Shown: positions 27,245 to 35,622 of the stretch, one piece after another
How the letters are laid out: every line of letters begins with the position of its first letter
Position numbering within the stretch: the first letter of the stretch is position 1
NCBI GenBank assembly: GCA_023421955.1
Contig: JAEZSE010000014.1
Coordinates: 1-64,000 of the forward strand
Origin: Bacillota bacterium
GTDB lineage: Bacteria > Bacillota > Clostridia > Christensenellales > UMGS416
DNA: 64,000 nucleotides
Reading direction: 5' to 3'
The notes under the pieces: generated by a model
Databases searched by the model: none
What the model was told of the DNA's origin: nothing
Seen by the model: the letters and a program-made list of their open reading frames with translations, nothing else
Made by a program: the position numbers and the translations under genes

Positions 27245-28401
27245 GATTCCGCTTTGTCGTTGATACACTAGATGCCGTGTTGCACGGCCTGAAAGCAACA
27301 CGCCTCCGAACAGCGCTGGCAGTGTTGGGCGTTAGCTTCGGTGTGGCTGCCGTGATGGCCGTGCTTTCCATCGGTCAGGGCGGCGAGGAGCGAGTGAAGA
27401 TGGAGCTTAATGACATTGGCATCAACCGCGCCTGGATGTATCCTGATAAGGAGGCAAACCGGGGCTTTAAGCTGGAAGATGCCTCCTGGCTGGCCCAGCG
27501 TGTAGAGAACGCCGTAATCTCCGCAAGGTCGGAGCGGAACGCGGATATCAGCAATGGATCTATGAAGGTATCCAGCACGGCAATCGGCTGCCAATGGCTG
27601 CTTCCCCGGATGGAAAACACCGAATTCGTGTCCGGCAGGTTTTTTACCAACTGGGAGGAAGAAAGCGCGCGGCCCGTGGCAGTGTTGGAATCAAGGCTCG
27701 CCAAAAGCCTGTATGGCACGCTGGACCCGGTGGGGCAATCAATCCTGGTGGATGGCCGTCAATGCTCGGTGGTGGGCGTGGTGTCCAAGAGGAATATCCT
27801 GTATAACGATGGTTGCTGCTATGTACCCATTACTACATACAACAATTGGTACGGCGAGTCAAATGTGGAGGAGATCTCAATTTCAACCCAGTCGCCGACT
27901 GAACTCAGGGCCATCCGGCTCAAAGCCTCCATGCTACTGGAATCCCGGATGGGCGATGTGAAACTCGTTACGTTGGATGGTGAGACGAAAATCGCCGACA
28001 ATGTGCTGGGCATCTTCCGAACAGTGATCCTCTGCGTTGCCGTTGTTGCGCTGATCGTGGGCGGCATCGGCATTATGAACATGATGTATATGTCGGTAAA
28101 CGAACGCGTGCGCGAGATTGGCATCCGCAAGTCTCTGGGAGCCCGCCGCAACCAAATTCTGCTTCAGTTTTTACTGGAGGCAGTGCTCCTGGCACTGGCC
28201 GGCGGTGTTTTGGGCCTGATATGCGGCGTGCTCTTAAGCCTTGCCGCAAGCGCGCTTGCTGATGTGCCCTTTGTGATTCCGGTCTATGCGCCGTTTGTCG
28301 GCACAGGCTTTTCCGCGGCGGTTGGATTGGCTTTTGGGGTGTTTCCGGCGGTGAAGGCAGCCAACATGAGCCCGGTGGAGGCACTGAGGAGCGAGGCTTG
28401 A
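27241..28401 (+). CDS. MacB-like ABC transporter permease (no ATPase domain)
   Basis: A 386-residue permease: helix 1 near residues 18-43, the MacB core domain (FVSGRFFTNWEEESARPVAVLESRLAK is cut here to its hallmark ARPVAVLESRLAKSLYG), then three helices of the FtsX domain with NMMYMSVNERVREIGIRKSL, the hallmark of this family, and a C-terminal NMSPVEALRSE. Standard MacB carries an ATPase at its N-terminus or beside it; none is encoded here, so an ATPase must come from elsewhere. It is coupled to the adaptor upstream. Likely role: export of an unidentified compound or mechanotransmission across the envelope. Confidence 0.85.
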   Translation: MRFRFVVDTLDAVLHGLKATRLRTALAVLGVSFGVAAVMAVLSIGQGGEERVKMELNDIGINRAWMYPDKEANRGFKLEDASWLAQRVENAVISARSERNADISNGSMKVSSTAIGCQWLLPRMENTEFVSGRFFTNWEEESARPVAVLESRLAKSLYGTLDPVGQSILVDGRQCSVVGVVSKRNILYNDGCCYVPITTYNNWYGESNVEEISISTQSPTELRAIRLKASMLLESRMGDVKLVTLDGETKIADNVLGIFRTVILCVAVVALIVGGIGIMNMMYMSVNERVREIGIRKSLGARRNQILLQFLLEAVLLALAGGVLGLICGVLLSLAASALADVPFVIPVYAPFVGTGFSAAVGLAFGVFPAVKAANMSPVEALRSEA

Positions 28402-28437
28402 TCACTGGTCGGAATCCACAAATTGTGGGTTTTGATG

Positions 28438-28466
28438 TTGTGCCCTTTCAATAACAACTATATAAT
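28438..28466 (+). promoter_or_regulatory. candidate promoter for the MsmX-type ATPase gene
   Basis: -35-like TTGTGC (28438-28443), exactly 17 bases, then a perfect -10 TATAAT (28461-28466). This would produce a leader of about 230 bases. The gene-free stretch 28402-28701 otherwise contains an AGACG/CGTCT pair (28531-28574 region) and a palindrome near 28635; I recognise no known riboswitch. Confidence 0.45.
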
Positions 28467-28627
28467 GTACTATGCTCGCGATGGCAAGGCAAAACCGAAC
28501 CGTTTCGCGGTGTAAAACCATCAAAACCGCAGACGTTTCCCTTTGAATTGGCAAACCTCACTGGTAAGAGCGTCTAATTTGTTGCATTGCTTTTTTGTGC
28601 ATATCACACATAGCTATTTCTCTGATT

Positions 28628-28643
28628 GTTAATTATAATTAAC
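28628..28643 (+). promoter_or_regulatory. 16-bp perfect palindrome upstream of the MsmX-type gene
   Basis: GTTAATTATAATTAAC is perfectly self-complementary and contains a TATAAT core (28634-28639) without a good -35 box at the right distance. It lies 58 bases before the ATG and is a candidate operator, possibly for the CdaR/PucR regulator encoded downstream. Confidence 0.45.
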
Positions 28644-28701
28644 GCATACAGGAATGTGCCGCATGCTCGCCATAGCGCGCGGTACGTAAGGAGGTAGCAG
28701 C

Positions 28702-29817
28702 ATGGCAAACGTCTCTCTGAGGAAAATCTACAAGGTTTACGCCGGTGGTGTTCAGGCAGTCAGCGATTTCAACCTTGACATTGAAGACAAGGAGTTTATC
28801 GTTCTGGTTGGCCCGTCCGGTTGCGGCAAAACAACTACGTTGCGCATGGTGGCAGGCCTTGAGGAGATTTCCGACGGCGAGCTGTACATCGGCGACAAAC
28901 TGATGAACGATGTCGCTCCGAAGGATCGCGACATCGCGATGGTATTCCAGAACTACGCCCTCTATCCCCATATGACTGTGTATGACAACATGGCGTTCGG
29001 CCTGAAGCTCCGTCGTATGCCCAAGGCTGAAATTGACCGCAGGGTTAAGGAAGCCGCCAAGACTCTTGGCATCGACCACCTGCTTACCCGCCGCCCCAAG
29101 GCTCTGTCCGGCGGTCAGCGCCAGCGTGTTGCCCTCGGCCGCGCCATCGTTCGCGAGCCCAAGGTCTTCCTGATGGACGAGCCCCTCTCCAACCTGGACG
29201 CCAAACTGCGCGTGCAGATGCGCGCGGAGATCATCCGCCTGCACCAGCGCTTGCAGACCACCTTCATCTATGTTACCCACGACCAGACCGAGGCCATGAC
29301 GATGGGCACCCGCATCGTGGTCATGAAGGACGGCTTCATCCAGCAGGTTGATAACCCCCAGAATCTTTATAACAACCCCGTGAACCTGTTTGTGGCAGGC
29401 TTCATCGGCACCCCCCCAATGAACTTCTTTGACGCTACGCTGCTGAAGGAAGGCAATGACCTGCTTCTCGGCTTCGGCGAGTTCAAGGTGAAGATCCCCG
29501 CCGCCCGCGCCGCTCAGGTTGACCAGAGCTATGTGGGCAAGGAAGTCATCATGGGCGTGCGCCCCGAAGACATCCATGACGAGCCGGCCTTCATCGCCAA
29601 GACCCCTGACGCCGTGGTGACCGCCAAGGTTGACGTGGTGGAACTGATGGGTTCTGAGACCAACCTCTATCTGATCATTGAAGGCAAAGACGGCAGCGCC
29701 ACCGCCGTTGTGGACGCCAGGAGCCTTTCGAGAACCGGCGACACGATTAAGATCGCGCTGGATCTCTACAACGTCCACCTCTTTGACAAAGAGACAGAGG
29801 TTTCACTGATCAAATAA
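28702..29817 (+). CDS. msmX: sugar ABC transporter ATPase, MsmX/UgpC/MalK type
   Basis: A 371-residue ATPase: Walker A GPSGCGKTT (37-45), Q-loop in MVFQNYALYPHMTVYDN, signature LSGGQ (135-139), Walker B with catalytic DE (159-160), switch His in YVTHDQTEAM, and a C-terminal TOBE/OB domain. AAGGAGGT stands before the ATG. No permease or binding protein is adjacent, the usual arrangement of a shared MsmX-type ATPase that powers several sugar importers in Gram-positive bacteria. The permease pair at 6015-7875 lacks an ATPase and could use it (inference). The gene name reflects family only. Confidence 0.9.
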   Translation: MANVSLRKIYKVYAGGVQAVSDFNLDIEDKEFIVLVGPSGCGKTTTLRMVAGLEEISDGELYIGDKLMNDVAPKDRDIAMVFQNYALYPHMTVYDNMAFGLKLRRMPKAEIDRRVKEAAKTLGIDHLLTRRPKALSGGQRQRVALGRAIVREPKVFLMDEPLSNLDAKLRVQMRAEIIRLHQRLQTTFIYVTHDQTEAMTMGTRIVVMKDGFIQQVDNPQNLYNNPVNLFVAGFIGTPPMNFFDATLLKEGNDLLLGFGEFKVKIPAARAAQVDQSYVGKEVIMGVRPEDIHDEPAFIAKTPDAVVTAKVDVVELMGSETNLYLIIEGKDGSATAVVDARSLSRTGDTIKIALDLYNVHLFDKETEVSLIK

Positions 29818-29835
29818 TTGGATTCGCCATGATGG

Positions 29836-29875
29836 GGGCAGGGCATGATCCAAAGGGAAATGCCCTGCCCTTTCT
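29836..29875 (+). terminator. intrinsic terminator
   Basis: Stem GGGCAGGGCAT (29836-29846) paired with ATGCCCTGCCC (29860-29870), followed by TTTCT. It ends the ATPase gene. Confidence 0.8.
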
Positions 29876-29912
29876 ATCAAATCCTCATCGTGGTTGAAAC
29901 GGGAGGGAAACA

Positions 29913-31004
29913 ATGCATTTGGATGGAAAACTGGTAAAGGCTGTGCTGGACGCCTCGGACCGGCTGAAAGTAGGCGTAAGCCTGATCGACGAGATGGGCG
30001 ACGTGCTGGTTTCCAAAGACGAACAAGCTGTGGGCATGGTGGACAACTGGCTCGAACAGGTTGTGTTTGAAGACGGCGCTGCCGAAGTCAAAGAAGCGGA
30101 GCGCTGCTATTTTCAGCTGCAAACAGAAAACTACAAGCCACTCTACCTGATGGTGCCCGGCAAAATGGCCGATGTGGCTCAAGTGGGCTGGTTGCTGTCC
30201 AACCTGCTGAGCGAGATACTAAAAACGTCCATTCGCAAGCCCGGCCGTGAAGAAGTGTTCAAATCGCTCCTGATCGACAAGGCAGACCCCCTGGAGGTGC
30301 AGGAAGCCATCCGGGACTTCAAACTTGACCCCAATGCCAAGCGCTGCGTGATCCTGGTGCAAACCTTCGAGGGCGACGCTTCGCTGCTTTATGATACATT
30401 GATGAAGGTGTTCACCCGCAGCAAAGGTGACGTCGTCGTTGCGCTGAACCGCTATGTGGTGGCCCTTGTTCGCCAGCTTGAAGATGAAGACGATATGGAT
30501 GATATCTCTCAGCTCGTGCAGGCGCTGGACGACACGCTCTCCAACGAGGTCAATAATCGGGCTTGCCTGGGTGTGGGCGGCATTAAGAGGGGCCTGGCCG
30601 GTGTGCGCGACAGCTTCATGGAGGCGCAGGAAGCGATCAATCTGGGTCTCATGCAGCAGAATAGCGGGCGAGTGTTCATGTTCCACCAGTTGCTGCTCGA
30701 GCGCTTTTTGCAGCAGGTGCCGCGTGACATCCGCCGGCGTTTCTATGAATTGGCTTATACCGAGAGCATCAAAAAGGTGATGACCGAGGAGATCATCGAG
30801 ACGATCACCAAGTTCTTTGAGAACAACCTGAACCTCTCGGAAGCCTCCCGCAAGCTCTACATCCACCGCAACACATTGATCTACCGTCTGGACAAGATCC
30901 AGAAGGCCACCGGTTTGGATCTCAGGACTTTCGACGACGCGGTGCTCCTGAAGATCATCCTGATGCTGAGCAAGAGCCTGAGCAGTACCAACAGGATCGA
31001 ATAG
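29913..31004 (+). CDS. CdaR/PucR family regulator
   Basis: A 363-residue transcription factor. The C-terminus has the PucR-type helix-turn-helix (NLSEASRKLYIHRNTLIYRL and DKIQKATGLDLRTFDDAVLL). The middle resembles the GGDEF-related CdaR domain (CLGVGGIKRGLAGVRDSFMEA), and the N-terminal part is a ligand-sensing region of about 120 residues. GGGAGG precedes the ATG. It follows the MsmX-type ATPase but is separated by a terminator. CdaR-like proteins sense sugar acids or related metabolites; a role in controlling sugar uptake is inferred from position only. Confidence 0.85.
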   Translation: MHLDGKLVKAVLDASDRLKVGVSLIDEMGDVLVSKDEQAVGMVDNWLEQVVFEDGAAEVKEAERCYFQLQTENYKPLYLMVPGKMADVAQVGWLLSNLLSEILKTSIRKPGREEVFKSLLIDKADPLEVQEAIRDFKLDPNAKRCVILVQTFEGDASLLYDTLMKVFTRSKGDVVVALNRYVVALVRQLEDEDDMDDISQLVQALDDTLSNEVNNRACLGVGGIKRGLAGVRDSFMEAQEAINLGLMQQNSGRVFMFHQLLLERFLQQVPRDIRRRFYELAYTESIKKVMTEEIIETITKFFENNLNLSEASRKLYIHRNTLIYRLDKIQKATGLDLRTFDDAVLLKIILMLSKSLSSTNRIE

Positions 31005-31020
31005 AATACTGGCAGGTTTG

Positions 31021-31046
31021 AAAAGGCGAGGTTGAGAAACCCCGCC
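31021..31046 (+). terminator. intrinsic terminator
   Basis: Stem AAAAGGCG-A-GGTT with AACC-C-CGCCTTTT (one internal mismatch), followed by TTCT. It ends the CdaR/PucR regulator gene. Confidence 0.75.
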
Positions 31047-31091
31047 TTTTTCTATACCTATTTCGGTTGATCCCAGTACCAGATATACATA

Positions 31092-31123
31092 AGCCCCTCT
31101 TCCGCTGTTTCGGGAGAGGGGCT
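31092..31123 (-). terminator. probable terminator of the sigI-rsgI operon
   Basis: Stem AGCCCCTCT(T)CC with GGAGAGGGGCT, with one bulged base; the minus-strand continuation is only weakly T-rich. Its place just after the rsgI stop supports termination. Confidence 0.5.
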
Positions 31124-31137
31124 CAAGACAATTGCCG

Positions 31138-33144
31138 TCAGGGAATCGTAAAAGCCACGTCAGCCGAGTAGATTTTGCCATCGGAGAACACATAGGTGAT
31201 AGCGACATACCATGTGGTGCCCGAAACATATTGCTCGCCGGAAAGTGTAACCGATGAGCTTCCGTCATTGATGTCGCTGACCACATCCACATAGCCATCA
31301 TCCGGATACTTGGGGTTGGCGTGGTCTGCTACCACAACTTTATAGTATTGGAAGTCGGTATAGGATCTGCCCCCACAGGAGACGGTGTCCGCCGGCAACC
31401 TCCTCCAACTCACAGAGAGCGTGGAACCATCAAACGACGCGCTGCAGGTGGGCCCGGTGAATTCGGTGGGCGGAGTCTCAGGTTCTGGTTCGCCAGGCAT
31501 TTTCACGCGCACCGTATTGCCATATTTCTTATAGCCGTCATACACATAGGTCACGCTGATGTAGTAGGTCTGGCCAGCCTTGAGGGTGCCGCCGATATCA
31601 CCGCCGTTATAGCCGTCGCCGGGGCTGGCGGTGCAGGCTGTCGTGTCGATGTTGGAGATGGCGTAAAGATAGCCATTATCCGGATATTTCGGAGAGGAAT
31701 CACCCCTAGACAGCACAACCTTGTAGTAATTGAACCCCTCCGCAGTGGGCGATTTGTCCCACTTGATGCGGATGGAATCATCGGACACAAAAGCCGACAC
31801 AGAGTAGTCGCTACCTGAGGGTGCCGTTGTTGGCGCCACCGTTGGCTCCGGCTCCGGCTCGGGGCATTTCACACGCACCGCATTCGCAGACCGCACCTCA
31901 TTTTCATACACATAGGTCACGCTCACATAATAACTTACCCCGGCCTTTACCTTGCCGCCCAAGTCACCGCCATGATACTCACTGTTGGGCACGACGACCG
32001 TGGAGAGGGTGAATTTGTCGGATATGACCTTCGCATATCCGTTATCCGGATATTTGGGTGTTGCATCATTCACAGACAGCACAATTTTATAGTAGAGGAA
32101 ACTGCCGTCACCGGCGGTGGCTTTGGGCCAGGTCACCTTAATGCCGCTGCGCACAGCGCTTGCCGCAACGCCCGATACGGTTGGCTTGGCAGTCGGAGCG
32201 GCTGTGGGTTTTTCCGTAGGCTCCACCGTTTTTGTCGGCTCAGGAGAATTGGTGGGTTTTAGGGTGGGTTCATTCGTAGGCTCTTTCGTGGGCTCTGTTG
32301 TCGGAGACTCAGTGGGTGTATCAGTTGGGTCCGCTGTTTCCGTAGGCTGCGGTGTAACCTCAGGCAGGCAGTTGGCTGCACTGTCTCCGATCTTATCCAG
32401 CAGGTCGGCAATTCTCCCGCTCCGAATTTCATCATCATCTACTTCGATGTTGTTTTGCTCGGCATATTCCCGCAGAAGCTCACGCCCAAGTGAAATGCCG
32501 CTGCGATCCGCCTTCTGTTTCACCGTGCTGTCGTCAATATAAAACGCAAGCACGTCCGCCCCGCCGCTGTTGTTCATTTCCCGCAGGATTGTCTGCAGCT
32601 TGGCTTGATAGGCTGATCGGCTGGTGTAGATGTCGGTGTTGTCATCATTAAGCGCACCCGCCACCAGTACGACACCACTTTCATCCTGGAGATAACCAAG
32701 CTCCCTGGCCCGCTTGAGTGCCTCATCCACTGCTGTATTCACTGGTTTGCCCGCCAATCGCAGCCCTGCCAGCAGTGACCGGCCATCCTCATTGAGGGCA
32801 TCCGCTGATATCACAGCGCCATCCCCATCGATCCTGAACTGCACACTGGGGTTGATATCTAACGCAATAAACGCCGCGCACTGGCCTGTCTTCTGAACTG
32901 GCAGAAACCCGCCACCCATAAAGCTCATCACAACCATTGCCACAATAAGCACCGCTGCCACTGCCGTGGGTAACGCAACATACAGCTTGATCGGGCGCTG
33001 CTGTACCAGTTCCTTACGGGAAAAAGTAATTTGTTGGCCCACAAAAAGGCCCAACCGTGGCTTGATAAATACAACGCCGCCATCCAGCGTAAACACAAGA
33101 GCCTTTTTCTTCTCTATTTCCATCACGGTTCCCATCGTGATCAT
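31138..33144 (-). CDS. rsgI: RsgI-type anti-sigma factor with three FN3-like repeats
   Basis: A 668-residue single-pass protein. Residues 1-50 are the cytoplasmic RsgI N-terminal domain (GTVMEIEKKKALVFTLDGG) that binds SigI; membrane helix at 54-75; then the extracytoplasmic RsgI domain with FIALDINPSVQFRIDGDG. A Pro/Thr-rich linker (about 275-335) leads to three similar domains, each with YYKxV and PKYPD(N/D)GY, which resemble fibronectin type III modules. In clostridial relatives this C-terminal part senses polysaccharide through binding modules or hydrolase domains; here no known binding module is apparent. The start overlaps the sigI stop by four bases. Confidence 0.85.
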   Translation of the reverse strand: MITMGTVMEIEKKKALVFTLDGGVVFIKPRLGLFVGQQITFSRKELVQQRPIKLYVALPTAVAAVLIVAMVVMSFMGGGFLPVQKTGQCAAFIALDINPSVQFRIDGDGAVISADALNEDGRSLLAGLRLAGKPVNTAVDEALKRARELGYLQDESGVVLVAGALNDDNTDIYTSRSAYQAKLQTILREMNNSGGADVLAFYIDDSTVKQKADRSGISLGRELLREYAEQNNIEVDDDEIRSGRIADLLDKIGDSAANCLPEVTPQPTETADPTDTPTESPTTEPTKEPTNEPTLKPTNSPEPTKTVEPTEKPTAAPTAKPTVSGVAASAVRSGIKVTWPKATAGDGSFLYYKIVLSVNDATPKYPDNGYAKVISDKFTLSTVVVPNSEYHGGDLGGKVKAGVSYYVSVTYVYENEVRSANAVRVKCPEPEPEPTVAPTTAPSGSDYSVSAFVSDDSIRIKWDKSPTAEGFNYYKVVLSRGDSSPKYPDNGYLYAISNIDTTACTASPGDGYNGGDIGGTLKAGQTYYISVTYVYDGYKKYGNTVRVKMPGEPEPETPPTEFTGPTCSASFDGSTLSVSWRRLPADTVSCGGRSYTDFQYYKVVVADHANPKYPDDGYVDVVSDINDGSSSVTLSGEQYVSGTTWYVAITYVFSDGKIYSADVAFTIP

Positions 33145-33887
33145 TTGCCTCGCGCCCCTTCCTCGATGAAGTCAATGTATCCTTTGATGATCTCCATGCC
33201 GCTGGTCAGGATGATATAGATAGCAATGATGTACTTGCGGTTGTTCTCAATGGCTTTGCGCCCAATCCTCACCGTATCCATCAGTTGCGCAATAGGCAGT
33301 TGGCCGGTCCGCTCCAGACGGGCAGACATTTCCCCGGAGGAAACAATCCGCCGGGCCAGCATCACGCACATCGCACGGGTGTCAATGTGCTTGGGAGCGC
33401 ATTGCACCAGATCGGATAGCTTGATCCCAAATGAATCAAGCCTTTCGCGGAAGGCATCAATCTCCTCCTTGATCTCCAGGTGATCGGCAAGCATGCCAGG
33501 GTTCTGCTCCACCGCTCTCCCCACCGCTTCCTCATCACCGTCCACCTCAAAATAGGTGAATGGATAGGTTCGCTCATGCTTTTTGTTGCTGCGGATGTAG
33601 TCAATAACCCTATGATTGATCACCAGATCGCTCCATGACAAGAAGCCACGGTTCCGCGAAGGCTCGTAACGGTCAATCGCCTCGTTGAATGCGTCCATCG
33701 CCACGCTGTACTCATCACGGCCTTGCGCCGAGCCATTGATGAGCCGCGCAGTAACGGAGGCGATATAGGGCTGATATTGTGAGATGAAGGCGTTGCGAAG
33801 CTCCTCCGCTCCCTGGCGGATCATCATCACAATATCCTCCGGGGTGTTCAGGGCGTCCTGCTTGTAGTCGGCTATTGCTGCAGGCAT
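33141..33887 (-). CDS. sigI: RNA polymerase sigma factor SigI
   Basis: A sigma-70-related factor of 248 residues. Region 2 is seen in DEYSVAMDAFNEAIDRYEPS and GFLSWSDLVINHRVIDYIR, and the SigI-specific C-terminal region in DLVQCAPKHIDTRAM and VRIGRKAIENNRKYIIAIYII. The frame opens at 33926, but that ATG abuts a TATAAT (33927-33932), so translation more likely starts at ATG 33887, nine bases after AAGGGAG. In Clostridia, SigI/RsgI pairs turn on polysaccharide-degrading genes when substrate is detected outside, which fits the hydrolase island that follows; target promoters were not identified. Confidence 0.88.
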   Translation of the reverse strand: MPAAIADYKQDALNTPEDIVMMIRQGAEELRNAFISQYQPYIASVTARLINGSAQGRDEYSVAMDAFNEAIDRYEPSRNRGFLSWSDLVINHRVIDYIRSNKKHERTYPFTYFEVDGDEEAVGRAVEQNPGMLADHLEIKEEIDAFRERLDSFGIKLSDLVQCAPKHIDTRAMCVMLARRIVSSGEMSARLERTGQLPIAQLMDTVRIGRKAIENNRKYIIAIYIILTSGMEIIKGYIDFIEEGARGK

Positions 33888-33926
33888 AGGCATACGCTCC
33901 CTTTGCAGAATGTGGGTCCACGTCAT

Positions 33927-33932
33927 ATTATA
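33927..33932 (-). promoter_or_regulatory. -10 box of the sigI promoter
   Basis: TATAAT on the minus strand, directly upstream of the first possible ATG. No good -35 TTGACA lies at the right distance, so an alternative factor (possibly SigI itself) or an activator may be involved. Confidence 0.4.
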
Positions 33933-34073
33933 CGGAATATAGCAATATTTTGCAGGGGCCGCTGGAAAAGCATTTATTTCTTAGAATATCAAAATATTTG
34001 TACGCAGTCTATTGACCGTGCCCAACAAATTTGATACGATTTGACCATATCCAGTCAATCAAGAGGTGGTCAT

Positions 34074-34901
34074 TTGAGCAACATACAGATCGTGACTGAC
34101 AGCACGGCGGCATTCACCCGGCAGGAAATCGATCAGATGGGCCTCGAAATTGTGCCATTATCCATCCATTTTGAAAATGAGGTCTTTGAAGAGGGCCAGC
34201 CGGATACCTATTCTGAATACTTCAGCCGCCTTGCGGCCTCCAAGACCATCCCCACCACATCGCAGCCGTCTGCCGGCCGCTTTTACGATGTGTTTCAAAA
34301 CGCATTGAGCCAAGGCAAGCAGGTGATTGCGATTCTGCTTTCCTCCAGCCTCAGCGGCACGGTGAATTCCGCACAGACAGCGGCAGAAATGGCAGGCGGC
34401 AAAGGGATCACGGTAATAGACTCGATGACAGCCGTGGGAAACCTCAGGCACCTGGTCAAGATTGCCTGGCAGGCTGCCGAAGCGGGCTCCACCGCGGAGG
34501 AGGTCGCCGCTTTGGTCAACGCCCAGGCCCCCACAATGTTTGCGGCGCTGACGGTGGGCGACTTAATCTACCTGAAGCGGGGTGGCAGGCTCAATAACTC
34601 GCAGTATTTCGTGGGTAAGCTGCTAAACATCTTACCCGTCATTGTTCTGCGGGAGGGCAAGCTCTTCCCCTACGCCAAGGTGCAGGGCAGCAAGGCGATG
34701 TTCGCGGCACTCCAGCAGGCAGCCCCGGCAAATGTAAAGGGCATCTCGGTGCTCCACATCGAAACACCAGAAAATGCCGAACAATTGCGCCAGCTGCTGC
34801 GGGATCGCTTCCCCACTGTGCCGATTGACATTGGCCCGATCAGCCCGGTGATCGGGTCTCACCTGGGGCCAGGAGCGTTTGGATATACTTATTACTATTA
34901 A
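34074..34901 (+). CDS. DegV family fatty-acid-binding protein
   Basis: A 275-residue DegV protein: IVTDSTAAFTRQEI at the N-terminus, TSQPSAGRFYDVF, ILLSSSLSGTVNSAQTAAE, VIDSMTAVGNLRHLV, LIYLKRGGRLNNSQYFVGKLLNI is shortened here to LKRGGRLN, and a C-terminal GPISPVIGSHLGPGAFGYTYY. DegV/FakB proteins bind a fatty acid for phosphorylation by a FakA kinase. The start is TTG 34074, preceded by GAGGTGG; there is no nearby ATG. It is transcribed divergently from sigI. No kinase gene is nearby. Confidence 0.9.
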   Translation: MSNIQIVTDSTAAFTRQEIDQMGLEIVPLSIHFENEVFEEGQPDTYSEYFSRLAASKTIPTTSQPSAGRFYDVFQNALSQGKQVIAILLSSSLSGTVNSAQTAAEMAGGKGITVIDSMTAVGNLRHLVKIAWQAAEAGSTAEEVAALVNAQAPTMFAALTVGDLIYLKRGGRLNNSQYFVGKLLNILPVIVLREGKLFPYAKVQGSKAMFAALQQAAPANVKGISVLHIETPENAEQLRQLLRDRFPTVPIDIGPISPVIGSHLGPGAFGYTYYY

Positions 34902-34920
34902 CCGGTTGTGGAAAATACGA

Positions 34921-34947
34921 AAAGGGCTGACGAACGTCAGCCCTTTC
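34921..34947. terminator. bidirectional terminator
   Basis: Stem AAAGGGCTGACG/CGTCAGCCCTTT with a two-base spacer (in practice a four-base loop), followed by CGCTTTG on the plus strand. It separates the converging DegV and GyrI-like genes. Confidence 0.75.
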
Positions 34948-34958
34948 GCTTTGTTAGC

Positions 34959-35447
34959 TCACACCGGCATTATAGGCAGCCAAAACTCCACCAGCATCTC
35001 CTCCCCCGGATCATCCGGCGGGTAGACCTCCATCTCCGGCGCCGCGGCGTGACGGTATCCTGACGTTGGCAGCCAAGTGCCAAAGGCATGCATCTCAGCA
35101 TCCACCAGTGCCATCGGCATCGCACCGCGCGCTCTGAAAACAGCCCAGCGGGAAGCCGGCACGGTGTAAGCCTCCAACCCACTTGCAGCATTCTGTTCAC
35201 TTTCCATGGCAACCATAAACCAAAAGCTGCGGTTTTCTGGGTCATTCTCTACGCGGGATACGCCTAGAGCCATACCACCGGTGCATGGGCCAGGCTGGAT
35301 GCCAACCGTCCGCAGCAGCTCCATCGTGCCGTCATTGTTGCACTGTGCCCAAAATTGGCCGAACTGCTCGTTCTCTTGGCCGCCAATCCAGGTTTTCTTG
35401 CCAAGCACGGCAAAGGAAGGCTTGTCCTCGATCCGGATCTCAATCAT
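34959..35447 (-). CDS. GyrI-like/AraC effector-binding domain protein
   Basis: A 162-residue stand-alone effector-binding domain: IRIEDKPSFAVLGKKTWI, ALGVSRVENDPENRSFWFMV, YTVPASRWAVFRARGAMP, and a C-terminal PDDPGEEMLVEFWLPI. This GyrI-like fold binds hydrophobic or cationic small molecules, either alone or on AraC/MerR regulators; no DNA-binding domain is present here. Ligand unknown. Confidence 0.75.
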   Translation of the reverse strand: MIEIRIEDKPSFAVLGKKTWIGGQENEQFGQFWAQCNNDGTMELLRTVGIQPGPCTGGMALGVSRVENDPENRSFWFMVAMESEQNAASGLEAYTVPASRWAVFRARGAMPMALVDAEMHAFGTWLPTSGYRHAAAPEMEVYPPDDPGEEMLVEFWLPIMPV

Positions 35448-35593
35448 CTGTGCACCTCCTGCTTTCTGAACCGAGTATAACCCAGTTCAAGAACAGCATC
35501 AAAACAGCAAATGCCATGCAATGCTCCAGCAGCTGCATTTGACGATGACAGCCATTGCCAGCCTGCTTCATTCACACATTTCACGCAGTTTAC

Positions 35594-35622
35594 TTGACAA
35601 CCGGCCGGTTTTCAGATACTTT
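35594..35622 (+). promoter_or_regulatory. consensus promoter with a palindrome in the spacer
   Basis: -35 TTGACA (35594-35599), 17-base spacer, -10 TACTTT (35617-35622). The spacer holds the perfect 12-bp palindrome AACCGGCCGGTT (35599-35610), a candidate operator. No protein-coding gene follows on the plus strand before the terminator at 35868. Confidence 0.55.

Noticed and set aside
32110..32350. Repetitive DNA in this stretch as a possible tandem repeat array
   Set aside because: It is explained as the Pro/Thr-rich linker codons of the RsgI protein.
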